Below, in pieces: positions 1 to 7,350 of a stretch of DNA of 23,201 nucleotides. Under the pieces are notes generated by a model. It saw nothing but the letters and a program-made list of their open reading frames with translations. It searched no databases and was not told the DNA's origin. The position numbers and the translations under genes are program-made. The number at the start of each line of letters is the position of its first letter. Position 1 is the first letter of the stretch. Origin of the DNA: Candidatus Woesearchaeota archaeon (GTDB taxonomy: Archaea; Nanobdellota; Nanobdellia; Woesearchaeales; WJKL01); contig WJKL01000032.1 of assembly GCA_014729145.1 (NCBI GenBank), positions 1 to 23,201 of the forward strand, given 5' to 3'.

Positions 1-584
1 CCATTGTTTTGGATCTAAAGGAGATAATCTTCAGTGCAGATACTTTATTGTATAAAGAAAATAAAAATCTTAACAGGCTTTACAGCGAGATTAAAAAGAT
101 CAAGGACAAAAAAATATCTTCAAAAACAGCAGGTCAGATAAATATCCTTAAACAGGAGATAAGAACAGCAGCAAGAAGGCTTTATGAATCAGCAAGATCT
201 TCCGAGTTTCTGAAAAAGCCGTTCACTAAAAAAGCAACAAACCTTGAAAAAGCAATATTTGAACTAGGTATAGAATCAGCCTCTCTTGAAAAAGTCTTGG
301 AAAGATTAAATGTAAATGATATAAAGGAGATAACCAAAAAAGCTGAAAAAGAGCTTGATGATCTTAAAAAGATAGAGCTTGCAGTAGTTTCGCTTGTTCC
401 TGAAATCAATAGCCATCTTGCCTATGTAAGAAGCCGCATATACCTTCTTGAATCTTCAGCAGCAGGAAGGGTCGAAGACAGGCTGTCCAGATCAGAGAAA
501 AAGCTTGATAAAACTTTAGCTAAGATAGAATCACAGGCAGAAAAATTATTTAAAGAAATATCTATTGTTAAAGAAATAAAATAA
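1..584 (+). CDS. Coiled-coil protein, probably 5'-truncated by window edge
   Basis: This is a lysine/glutamate-rich, almost entirely helical protein with heptad-like spacing over most of its length and no membrane segment or signal peptide. The first possible start is TTG at position 9, without a clear Shine-Dalgarno site. The frame is open to the left edge (ATT GTT before the TTG), so the true start probably lies outside the window and about 191 residues are visible. No catalytic motif is recognisable. The family is not recognised; a structural or scaffold role is possible but unproven. It converges on the small basic-protein gene, with stop codons 28 nt apart and an A-rich spacer. Confidence 0.6.
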   Translation, partial: IVLDLKEIIFSADTLLYKENKNLNRLYSEIKKIKDKKISSKTAGQINILKQEIRTAARRLYESARSSEFLKKPFTKKATNLEKAIFELGIESASLEKVLERLNVNDIKEITKKAEKELDDLKKIELAVVSLVPEINSHLAYVRSRIYLLESSAAGRVEDRLSRSEKKLDKTLAKIESQAEKLFKEISIVKEIK

Positions 585-612
585 AAAGATAAAAAATAAA
601 AAAATCAGAGAT

Positions 613-876
613 TTATTTTCTCTTTTTTCTTCTCTTTTTTTTCTTCTTTTTGCCGCCTCTTACCATCTTAGCAGCTGAGATATCTCCTTTCTTGTCAACA
701 AAGTAAAGGTAGCCTTTTTCTTTCTTTACACCAACTTTTGCAACTTTCTTTGGCTTTCCTCTTGCTTTCTTTCTTCCTCTGGCCATCTTAACTCTTGAAA
801 CATCCCCTTTCTTGTCAACAAAGTAAAGATATCCATCTTCTTTATCTACTCCTACTTTTGCTACTTTTTTTGCCAT
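613..876 (-). CDS. Small basic protein with two tandem repeats
   Basis: This 87-residue protein is built from two near-identical units. Residues 1-36 and about 42-77 both contain a KVAKVGV core, a K-E-x-GYLYFVDKKGD core, and a KM-x-RG ending. A highly basic tail of lysines and arginines follows. The composition (very high Lys/Arg, one short conserved beta-like core per repeat) suggests nucleic-acid or ribosome binding, but this is inference. Short proteins with this GYLYF-DK-GD repeat exist as conserved hypotheticals in candidate-phylum microbes, from memory and unverified. The ATG at 876 is supported by an upstream GGGGGTC ribosome-binding site. The promoter lies in the 3' end of the U32 gene, so the gene is probably transcribed alone. 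Confidence 0.85.
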   Translation of the reverse strand: MAKKVAKVGVDKEDGYLYFVDKKGDVSRVKMARGRKKARGKPKKVAKVGVKKEKGYLYFVDKKGDISAAKMVRGGKKKKKKRRKKRK

Positions 877-942
877 TTTTTATGACCCCCGTAAATTTTT
901 TTAAGACTAAGAAGCCTTATCTCTCGTCTAAAAACTAACTAG

Positions 943-951
943 TATTTAAAT
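943..951 (-). promoter_or_regulatory. TATA box for the small repeat protein gene
   Basis: On the minus strand this reads ATTTAAATA, preceded by a purine-rich BRE-like GAAAC. Transcription should start about 25 nt downstream near 921, leaving a leader of about 45 nt that carries the GGGGGTC ribosome-binding site. Confidence 0.5.
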
Positions 952-955
952 GTTT

Positions 956-2170
956 CTAAATATTTCTTTTTGAATCTCGTCGAGAGATAACATAAACCTT
1001 ATCATTTTTTCTTGCTTTCTTATCTAGTTTAACTGCAGTTGTTTTTCCTTTCTCTGCTTTTTTTACTTTCTTATGGTTTATCTCCATGGATCTAATCTTT
1101 TGTTCATGAACTCCTGTTTTCTCTCCTTGTATCATAATCTTATCTCCAATCTCCAATCTCCTTGATTCAATCTTGACTTCAGCAACATTTATCTTGCTGT
1201 AAAAATGTATTATCTTTCCAACATATTCTTTTTTCTTTGCTGCCTTGCTTCCATAAACATCTGTAAAATCTTCAGGCATTGGCTTTCCCAAATAAAATCC
1301 TGAAGAAAATCCCCTGTTATATGCTTCTTTCAGCCTCCTCATCAATCTTTTAATATCAGTTTTATTCAATTTCTTGTCAACAGCTTCCCTGTAAACTTCA
1401 GTTACTGTCTTAACATATTCAGGGCTTCTCATCCTTCCCTCTATCTTAAATGCATCAATCCCTGCTTTCTTAAGTTTTTCAATAAAAGGCAGCGTACAAA
1501 GATCTTTGGGAGACATTATGAAATTATTCCCCAGCCTCAATTTTTTCCCTTCATCATCGATAACAGTATATTCTCTTCTGCATGGCTGGATACATTCTCC
1601 TCTATTTGCACTTTTCCCAAACTCAAACTGAGAGATAAAACATCTCCCTGAAACAGAAACACACATTGCTCCGTGGATAAAAGTCTCAATCTCTATTCCT
1701 TTTACTTTTTCTTTGATATTCTTTATTTGCTCTAGACTGCACTCCCTTGCTAAAATAACTCTTTCTATTCCTAATTTTTTATAATACTTCAGAGCTTCAG
1801 AATTGCTTACTGAAGCCTGTGTAGAGAGATGCACTGGAATCTTCAGTTTCAAAGCTTCAGAAACAACAGCCATATCCCATGAATGGATCGCATCAACTTT
1901 TACTTTTTTCACTTTTTTCAATATCTTTTTTATCTTGTCCAGCTCTTCTTCATAAACAATTGTATTTAATGTAAGATATGTTTTAACTTTTTTCTTATGG
2001 CAGAAATCAACAACTTTTTTGAGTTCATTTAACTTAAAATTCTTTGCTTTTGCCCTCATACTGAATTCTTTCAATCCAAAATAAACAGCATCAGCTCCTG
2101 CTTCAATCGCCGCTCTTAAAGAAATCCAGTCTCCTGCTGGTGATATCAGTTCAGGCTTTGTTTTTCTCAT
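956..2170 (-). CDS. U32 family 'peptidase' (TrhP/RlhA-like RNA hydroxylation protein)
   Basis: This 404-residue protein has the U32 family layout: a TIM-barrel-like N-terminal domain (starts PELISPAGD, then GADAVYFG) and a C-terminal small beta domain. The family signature is plain at about residues 162-180: ETFIHGAMC, then SGRCFIS. Four cysteines (GAMC, GRC, GEC, QPC) match the iron-sulfur cluster ligands of the family. Characterised bacterial members TrhP (YegQ) and RlhA act in prephenate-dependent hydroxylation of tRNA U34 or 23S rRNA, so an RNA-modifying role is likelier than proteolysis. Which RNA it acts on cannot be read from the sequence. The start ATG at 2170 follows a purine-rich stretch (GAAGAAG) and lies 39 nt after the Dph2-like stop codon, so the two are probably co-transcribed. 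Confidence 0.9.
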   Translation of the reverse strand: MRKTKPELISPAGDWISLRAAIEAGADAVYFGLKEFSMRAKAKNFKLNELKKVVDFCHKKKVKTYLTLNTIVYEEELDKIKKILKKVKKVKVDAIHSWDMAVVSEALKLKIPVHLSTQASVSNSEALKYYKKLGIERVILARECSLEQIKNIKEKVKGIEIETFIHGAMCVSVSGRCFISQFEFGKSANRGECIQPCRREYTVIDDEGKKLRLGNNFIMSPKDLCTLPFIEKLKKAGIDAFKIEGRMRSPEYVKTVTEVYREAVDKKLNKTDIKRLMRRLKEAYNRGFSSGFYLGKPMPEDFTDVYGSKAAKKKEYVGKIIHFYSKINVAEVKIESRRLEIGDKIMIQGEKTGVHEQKIRSMEINHKKVKKAEKGKTTAVKLDKKARKNDKVYVISRRDSKRNI

Positions 2171-2209
2171 TCTTCTTCTTTCTTTTTCTTTTCTTTGTCA
2201 AGCTTAATC

Positions 2210-2869
2210 TCAATCCATTCTTTTGATTTCTTCTTCGACTTTTTCATAGTTTATAACACCTTTTTTCTCGTCTGCAAATCTCGGACATGCAGTATTAATC
2301 CAGCATTCGATAAATGGAAAATTCTCAAACTCAGCAGGATTCAGAGTATTATCTAAAAATATATAGCATTCTTTGCCTTTAGCTTCCAGCTTCTTCTTTA
2401 AATATAAAGCCTTTTTCATCCTTTCCTGCCCTGGTTTTGTACTTACTAATATTCCAATTTTTTTAGAAGATAAAAATTTAATCAGTGCTCCTCTCTGCTG
2501 CTTTTTGTATTTTTCAATATCTTTTTTCTTTATCCTGCCTACTTCATTAGTCAGGGGATTTGCAGTCACAACCTTCTTTCCTGTTTCCAAAGCTACACTC
2601 AAAGGATGAAAATTTCCTGAGCCGATATACAAAAAAGTATCTACTTTATCTTTGATCTTCTCAGCTGCACTAACATCACATCCCAATATCTGCCCCCCGA
2701 TAACTGCTTTCTTTCCTTTTTCTTCTAATAATTCTTTGATATCTTTTAGTTTATGCTTGAACTGTATAGTTGCAACCAATCCTACTTTATTTGGAAGCTT
2801 GTCTACAGCTTTTTCTACTGCCTTCTTAACATCAACATCACTTTTGGCTTCTATATGCATAATTTTCAT
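2210..2869 (-). CDS. Truncated Dph2-like protein (diphthamide synthase family, lacks domain 1)
   Basis: The protein matches the second and third domains of the Dph1/Dph2 radical-SAM-like family, which transfers the 3-amino-3-carboxypropyl group to the EF2 histidine. Visible are GGQILGCDVSAA (second conserved Cys, about residue 64) and WINTACPRFADE (third conserved Cys, about residue 194). The family is usually about 320-350 residues and binds a 4Fe-4S cluster with three cysteines, one per domain. Here the length is 219 and the first-domain Cys is absent. No reading-frame remnant of domain 1 fits, because the upstream gene ends only 38 nt away. The TATA spacing also suggests a leaderless start at this ATG. 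Either a partner supplies the third cysteine or the protein does something else. Confidence 0.8.
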   Translation of the reverse strand: MKIMHIEAKSDVDVKKAVEKAVDKLPNKVGLVATIQFKHKLKDIKELLEEKGKKAVIGGQILGCDVSAAEKIKDKVDTFLYIGSGNFHPLSVALETGKKVVTANPLTNEVGRIKKKDIEKYKKQQRGALIKFLSSKKIGILVSTKPGQERMKKALYLKKKLEAKGKECYIFLDNTLNPAEFENFPFIECWINTACPRFADEKKGVINYEKVEEEIKRMD

Positions 2870-2892
2870 AACAAAAAATAAAGAAAAAGAGG

Positions 2893-2901
2893 TTTAAAAA
2901 A
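2893..2901 (-). promoter_or_regulatory. TATA box, leaderless promoter of the Dph2-like gene
   Basis: Minus-strand TTTTTTAAA is centred about 28 nt upstream of the ATG at 2869, the spacing expected for a leaderless archaeal transcript. No Shine-Dalgarno site is present before this ATG. Confidence 0.45.
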
Positions 2902-2907
2902 GTTTGT

Positions 2908-3993
2908 TTATTCAAACATCTTTTTGTATCCTATTGCATGATGTCTTGCTGCCATCCAAAGCTGCGCCTCTATTTCATGCCCGTCAAGCAGTTCAGAGCC
3001 GTGAACAGCCCTTGTCAAAAGCTTGTTTTCCATCAGACATGCAAGATTTGAAGGGACAACAGGTCTTGGATCAACAAGGATGTCATTTTCCTCTCTTGAC
3101 ATCAGATAATCCAGTGCAGCCATCGCAAATTTGTCAGGCCTTACAGGAGGATGCCTGTATCTTGCCCCTCTTCTCATGTTTGCATTGCTGTGCGGAAGAT
3201 TATTATATAATGCATCTCCGCTGATGCTTGTAAAATCAAACTCAAATGCTTTGCTGTATTTGTCTTTCTCTTCAACTGCAAGATTCTTCAGCTTTACAGG
3301 ATAATACATTCCTTTTTTTGTTGTAGACGGCACCATCAGGATCTTGTTTGGGCCCTGATCGCTTTCTATCTCTATATTTTCTTCTATCTCTTTCTGTCTG
3401 CATAGATAGGATATTTTTTTCCCTTCTATCAGGGACATCAGAGAAAATATCCTGTTTCTGTTGTCAGTCTTGTTGAAATATATCAATCCTGAATAGGCAA
3501 GATAGTTCTGACCAACATACTTTCTTGAAATTTCTTTTGGTGTCAATCTTTTTTTGTTTATCTTTTCTTTATGCGGAAGATATATTTGGATAAAATCTCC
3601 TTTTTTTTTCCAGTTGTCAATGTCAGGAACAAGCCTAGTTTCTTTTGGTATGTTTATATATTGGCCGTTCTTAATCCTAATTAGTCTTTCAAGAACATGA
3701 ACTCTTCTGTCTCCATTTGGTTTTTTTTCTTCAAATTCTCTTATATCCTTTACATTAGGTCTCTTAAAATAATCAATAAATTCAAATCCCGGCAAAACAA
3801 GGCCAAATTTGCTTGCCTCATTTGCCTTTATGACTTCTTCAGCTATAGGTTTCACACATACAGGCCCGTATTTTCCTATGGTTTTCCCTGCCTTATTTAC
3901 TTCAGTTGGATTTTTTACAGGTCTGCTACACTCATCACATCTTCCAGCTTCTTCCAGCTGAATAATTTCTACAAGTCCTTTTTTGTATCTCAT
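2908..3993 (-). CDS. Unknown protein with N-terminal Cys motif
   Basis: This 361-residue protein is not recognised. The N terminus (about residues 19-46) has C-x2-C, then IGKYGPVC, resembling small zinc-binding modules that open with CxxC and close with a G-x-x-C turn, although only three cysteines are visible. The middle is rich in charged residues and beta-like segments. The C-terminal ~100 residues include a basic NANMRRGARYRHPP patch and a helical segment with AARHHAIGYKKMFE. No signal peptide or membrane helix is visible. The ATG at 3993 has an upstream GAGG at suitable spacing. The gene lies alone between a transposase remnant and the Dph2-like gene. The zinc-finger-like start and basic patch would fit nucleic-acid binding, but that is inference only. 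Confidence 0.75.
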   Translation of the reverse strand: MRYKKGLVEIIQLEEAGRCDECSRPVKNPTEVNKAGKTIGKYGPVCVKPIAEEVIKANEASKFGLVLPGFEFIDYFKRPNVKDIREFEEKKPNGDRRVHVLERLIRIKNGQYINIPKETRLVPDIDNWKKKGDFIQIYLPHKEKINKKRLTPKEISRKYVGQNYLAYSGLIYFNKTDNRNRIFSLMSLIEGKKISYLCRQKEIEENIEIESDQGPNKILMVPSTTKKGMYYPVKLKNLAVEEKDKYSKAFEFDFTSISGDALYNNLPHSNANMRRGARYRHPPVRPDKFAMAALDYLMSREENDILVDPRPVVPSNLACLMENKLLTRAVHGSELLDGHEIEAQLWMAARHHAIGYKKMFE

Positions 3994-4100
3994 CTTTTTG
4001 CCTCGGACTAGCCTCTTTAATAGAGTTTAGTCAATAATTTTAGAATCAAAAAATTTGAGCACGAACCAAAAAACAACCCGCTCTTGTTAAATAATATCAT

Positions 4101-4115
4101 TTAGATATATAAAAA
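4101..4115 (-). promoter_or_regulatory. Possible TATA element upstream of the 361-residue unknown gene
   Basis: Minus-strand TTTTTATATATCTAA would give a start near 4087 and a leader of about 90 nt. A second TA-rich element nearer the gene (about 4036-4046) would give a shorter leader, so the choice is uncertain. Nothing else is recognisable in 3994-4132. Confidence 0.3.
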
Positions 4116-4132
4116 GGTTATGATTTTTTAGG

Positions 4133-4540
4133 CTAATATGAAACCCTTATAATTCTGATGAAAATCAGAATTATTTCTTTTCCAGTTCTTATCAGTCTAT
4201 CAATATTGTATGCTATAACTCTAGTTAATATTTCAACTCTTTGTAATTTATCTTTATGAGATTTAACATTTGAGTTAAATCTTCTTTTAATCATACTATT
4301 CAGCGTTTCAATCTTATTTCTTTGTAAATATTCTCCATAATCAAAAATATCAAATGTCTTTTTTCTGTATTCTCCTTTTCTTCTATGTTTTGGAACATCC
4401 AATCTTCTTTGTAGAATTAAAGGATATGCTTTAAGTTTTTCAAAACATAACTTGAAAAGGTTAAGTTGTCTTCTTGATAACATCAAAAGAAGTAGCTGAT
4501 TCTTACAGATATTTCTTCGAGATGTTATGGAAATTATCTA
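4133..4540 (-). pseudogene. C-terminal remnant of a DDE transposase (IS5/IS4-like)
   Basis: The readable part (about 117 residues) matches the end of DDE transposases. It contains a KAYPLILQRR segment, a basic linker, then RNKIETLNSMIKRRF, in which the glutamate is the expected third catalytic residue, and a closing EILTRVIAYNIDRLI helix. The N-terminal domain and both catalytic aspartates are absent. The frame stays open upstream only to a stop at 4538-4540, immediately next to the neighbouring gene's stop, so the insertion sequence is decayed. A perfect 9-bp hairpin lies at the extreme 3' end. The exact IS family cannot be assigned from this fragment. Confidence 0.75.
4151..4172. repeat. 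Perfect inverted repeat at the end of the transposase remnant
   Basis: AATTCTGAT and ATCAGAATT flank a GAAA loop, giving a 9-bp perfect stem with a 4-nt loop. It overlaps the last codons of the remnant and may be part of the old element's terminal structure or a 3' RNA hairpin. Confidence 0.6.
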
Positions 4541-5806
4541 ATTGATATGATCTATATCTATCCTTAATCTTTTGCAGACCTTGTTCAATTTCTTGTCTTC
4601 TGTTGTGCAGACCAGTCCAACTTCCTTAAGCCCTTTTACATATTTGCTTAGATTAGATATAGGAATTCCAAGTTCGCTTGATATTTCAGATAGGTTGTTT
4701 GTACCATCAGAAAGATCAAGTATGTCAAGGATATGTTTTGTTCTTAACAGCCTTGTAATCTTCATCAAAGTATCTTTATCTTTTATATGCATGTTGCAGT
4801 CTACAAAATTCTGGTTTTTCAGCTTTGATTTCATCTCCTGCAAAAACGAATATACAACACTTGTAGTGATGTTCTTTTTTTCCATGTCATTAACATCTTT
4901 AAGTTTCTTAGTAAGTTCTCCTGTCTTGTATGATTTCTCAGCCCCCCCTTCCATGACAGAGCAGCTCTTAAGATCATCTTTGTAGAAATCTATAATGTTT
5001 ATGTGGTCTTCTTCACTTAGATCAACATTTTCAATTATATAATATATCTCTTCTCTTGACATGTTCCACTCAGGCATCCTTGCTTTAAAAATAAGGTCAG
5101 GATGTTCATGCATAAAAAGGAAAAGAGGTTTTTTTATTTTAATAAACCCTTCATCATAAAGATTATCTCTTATTTCATTATAAAGTTCTTTCTTCTCATA
5201 TCTTCCGTAAAAAAAATCTATCGGAGCATCTACATCATATGGGAACAAAAGATGGAATATTGTAGATACATACATGTCCAATGAAAATTGAAATACTCTT
5301 GCAACAGTTCTTAGTTTCTCTAGATTTATATTATTTAATTTTATCTTTGAGATAGATGAATAATATTCTAGGAAAAGGTTCTTGCTTTTTTCTTTAAGAA
5401 GTCTGCTCCATATCTCAGAAAACCGATATATGTGGATATTACTTGGGTTTGCTCCAAAAGAAACAAGAAGATTCTTAAGCTCATCAACTTTTGAATTGAT
5501 AAACATCTCAGTGTCAAAATTACTTTTTATTATACCAAGACTTTTTAGATAATCTTGAGTTAGGATGTTATTATCAGACAATATAAGATGTATATGGACA
5601 TTAGGCAATATTTTAGACATCTTAGCTAATGTATTGATTATATTGACTGCTCTGTAATTAGGAGTGATAAATGTAAAAGAACAAAATACATTTATGTTTT
5701 GTTTAAGATTTATCTTATTATGGAGGGTCTTTCTAATAAGTTCAGCTTCACTGTCCTCTATTATAAAATTTTTACAAAATTTATCTATTAAACTTATATT
5801 TTTCAT
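4538..5806 (-). CDS. Degenerate TyrRS/TrpRS-like domain fused to a C-terminal winged helix
   Basis: This protein is 422 residues from the ATG at 5806, chosen because GGGGG (5815-5819) is 8 nt upstream; a second ATG at 5812 is too close to it. Residues ~1-270 resemble the Rossmann core of class Ic aminoacyl-tRNA synthetases. They show an N-terminal strand followed by IINTLAKM, a HLILSDNN strand, LLVSFGANPSNI, a PYDVDAPIDFFYGR segment where TyrRS has DVAVGGxxQRK, a KKPLFLF strand, and a MSREEIYYII segment. The HIGH signature (here around FITPNYRAVN) and the KMSKS signature (here around KARMPEW) are lost, so activation of an amino acid is unlikely. Residues ~335-422 form a winged helix: ILDILDLSDGTNNLSEISSE, then a recognition helix with SNLSKYVKGLKEVGLV. 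It diverges from the radical-SAM operon, suggesting a ligand-sensing transcription regulator. The aaRS relationship is from motif reading by eye and needs a structure comparison. Confidence 0.65.
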   Translation of the reverse strand: MKNISLIDKFCKNFIIEDSEAELIRKTLHNKINLKQNINVFCSFTFITPNYRAVNIINTLAKMSKILPNVHIHLILSDNNILTQDYLKSLGIIKSNFDTEMFINSKVDELKNLLVSFGANPSNIHIYRFSEIWSRLLKEKSKNLFLEYYSSISKIKLNNINLEKLRTVARVFQFSLDMYVSTIFHLLFPYDVDAPIDFFYGRYEKKELYNEIRDNLYDEGFIKIKKPLFLFMHEHPDLIFKARMPEWNMSREEIYYIIENVDLSEEDHINIIDFYKDDLKSCSVMEGGAEKSYKTGELTKKLKDVNDMEKKNITTSVVYSFLQEMKSKLKNQNFVDCNMHIKDKDTLMKITRLLRTKHILDILDLSDGTNNLSEISSELGIPISNLSKYVKGLKEVGLVCTTEDKKLNKVCKRLRIDIDHIN

Positions 5807-5838
5807 ATACATTGCCCCCAAAATATGATAACTTATAC

Positions 5839-5850
5839 ATAGTATATAAC
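5839..5850 (-). promoter_or_regulatory. TATA box for the aaRS-like/winged-helix gene
   Basis: Minus-strand GTTATATACTAT is centred near 5845, predicting a start near 5819 and a very short leader that carries the GGGGG ribosome-binding site. It lies almost back to back with the divergent promoter of the radical SAM gene. Confidence 0.5.
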
Positions 5851-5854
5851 TAAA

Positions 5855-5866
5855 TTTATATAAATC
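5855..5866 (+). promoter_or_regulatory. TATA box, leaderless promoter of the radical SAM operon
   Basis: TTTATATAAATC is centred about 26 nt before the ATG at 5885, the classic leaderless spacing, and no Shine-Dalgarno site precedes that ATG. Any factor bound between 5839 and 5866 could control both divergent transcripts. Confidence 0.55.
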
Positions 5867-5884
5867 TAACTCTTTTTTAGCTAT

Positions 5885-6775
5885 ATGAAAGAAAATCCTA
5901 TCTATCTTAGGATATGTTTGACAAATCGTTGTAATTACAATTGTTATTACTGTCATGCAGAAGGTTCTGATAGTAAGAATTCTAAAGACCTTCCTCTTGG
6001 TGTTATCTTGTCTGCAGTAAAGCTTGCAAAAGAAAACAATATCAATAAAATAAAACTGACAGGAGGAGAACCCCTTCTTAGAAAAGATATAAAGAAGATT
6101 ATAAGTGAAATCTACAAGATCAACAAAAAATTTGACTTAAGCTTGACTACAAACGGATTTTTCCTTAAAGACAAGGTAAATGATCTAAAAAAAGCAGGGC
6201 TAAAAAGAATCAATATCTCTGTAAACTCATTGAGCAACAAGAAATATGGTGAGATAACTGGAATTGATGGACTAAATAGGGTTTTAGATGGTATCTCTGA
6301 AGCATCAAAACTTGGTATCAAGATTAAAATTAACACAATGATTGACAAGAAGAATTTAAAAGAAGTGATGAAATTTGTTGATTACTGCAAGAAAAATAAT
6401 TTTGATCTAAGATTCCTTGATCTTTTGCCTGTCAAAGAAGGAACAAAGGACATGGTATTTTCATCAGACAACCTTAATCTTGTATTGGAATCTTTATGCT
6501 CGTCTGTTTCTTTAGAGAATCAGAATGGAACAAAAGTTAATAAGTATATCATAAAAGGTACACCTGTGATGACAAAAGCAAAATCTTTTGGAAATAAATG
6601 CATGAACTGCAAACACAGGCAAAAATGCGGAGAAGGTATATATGCACTAAGATTAAATGCAGATGGCAAACTACAGCCATGCCTTTTTAGAAAAGACCTT
6701 GAGATGGATTTCAAGAAGACAAAAACAAAAAGAAAAACAAATTTTAAGACAGCGCTTATGAGGGCTGCAGCTTAG
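5885..6775 (+). CDS. MoaA-like radical SAM protein with C-terminal Cys cluster
   Basis: This 296-residue protein has the radical SAM cluster motif CNYNCYYC at about residues 17-24, the GGEP motif (LTGGEPLLR), a TTNG strand, ISVNSL, a KIKINTMID strand and a LRFLDLLP segment, all in the order seen in MoaA (GTP 3',8-cyclase). The C terminus has C-x2-C-x5-C and a final C (CMNCKHRQKC ... LQPCLF), which should bind a second 4Fe-4S cluster. It differs from classical MoaA in the spacing of that auxiliary cluster (KCGEGI insertion) and in ending ALMRAAA instead of the conserved Gly-Gly tail. No other molybdopterin genes are nearby, so the substrate is open. It is first in an operon: the CYTH gene starts 8 nt later. 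Confidence 0.85.
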   Translation: MKENPIYLRICLTNRCNYNCYYCHAEGSDSKNSKDLPLGVILSAVKLAKENNINKIKLTGGEPLLRKDIKKIISEIYKINKKFDLSLTTNGFFLKDKVNDLKKAGLKRINISVNSLSNKKYGEITGIDGLNRVLDGISEASKLGIKIKINTMIDKKNLKEVMKFVDYCKKNNFDLRFLDLLPVKEGTKDMVFSSDNLNLVLESLCSSVSLENQNGTKVNKYIIKGTPVMTKAKSFGNKCMNCKHRQKCGEGIYALRLNADGKLQPCLFRKDLEMDFKKTKTKRKTNFKTALMRAAA

Positions 6776-6783
6776 GTGAGAAA

Positions 6784-7350
6784 ATGGAAATAGAGATAAG
6801 AGCAAAGATAGAAGACAGAGAAAAAGTAAAGCAGATCTTGGTAGAAAAAGGAATGGAAATAAAATATGAAGAAGACCAAGTAGATTATTATTATAAGCCT
6901 AAAGGAAAAGAAAAAGAGCCGCAAGGACCAGGTTCAGCTATCTTAAGGATAAGAAAGACTGTCAACGGCAATTTTTTGACTTATAAAGCTCTTACTAATC
7001 AAAAAGGAGCATGGATAGAACATGACATTCAGATATCAGATGTAGGAGAGATGGGAAATATCTTAGATAAAGTAGGTTATGTAAATGTACTAACTATCCA
7101 CAAGAGCAGAATAGCAGGAACGCTTGGAAACAAAGGAATCAATATAGATCTTATAAAAGAGCTTGGAGAATATATTGAATGTGAAATACATTCAGAAGAT
7201 GTAGCTGATGCAAAGGCACAGATATTAGCATTATTAAAAGAACTTGAAATCCCTGAAACAAACATAGAACATAAGGGATATGCAAGGATATTGTTTGAAA
7301 AACAAGGGGTAAAATACATAGATGGAGATGATGAAGATGAATCTGAATAG
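6784..7350 (+). CDS. CYTH-domain protein (CyaB/ThTPase-like)
   Basis: This 188-residue protein begins with the CYTH signature of alternating acidic residues (MEIEIRAKI). It continues with a DYYYKP segment, LRIRK (basic strand for triphosphate binding), TYKAL, HDIQIS, a KSRIAG strand, INIDLIKELGEYIECEI, and an acidic tail. This is the eight-stranded triphosphate tunnel fold that binds organic triphosphates and divalent metals. The length and order match the CyaB-like class IV adenylate cyclase/thiamine-triphosphatase group; the true substrate cannot be deduced. The start ATG at 6784 has a GGTGAG site formed by the preceding stop codon and its next bases. The 3' end overlaps the next gene, which indicates translational coupling. 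Confidence 0.85.
   Translation: MEIEIRAKIEDREKVKQILVEKGMEIKYEEDQVDYYYKPKGKEKEPQGPGSAILRIRKTVNGNFLTYKALTNQKGAWIEHDIQISDVGEMGNILDKVGYVNVLTIHKSRIAGTLGNKGINIDLIKELGEYIECEIHSEDVADAKAQILALLKELEIPETNIEHKGYARILFEKQGVKYIDGDDEDESE

Noticed and set aside
956..2170. A protease role for the U32 protein
   Set aside because: The four cluster cysteines and layout match the RNA hydroxylation members TrhP/RlhA better than a proteolytic role.
4151..4172. The perfect hairpin as a CRISPR repeat or riboswitch
   Set aside because: It occurs once, has no spacer array and no conserved aptamer features; an IS end or 3' hairpin is simpler.
5807..5956. The longer start for the synthetase-like regulator (up to 5956)
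   Set aside because: It would overlap the divergent promoter and the start of the radical SAM gene; the ATG at 5806 has GGGGG at ideal spacing.
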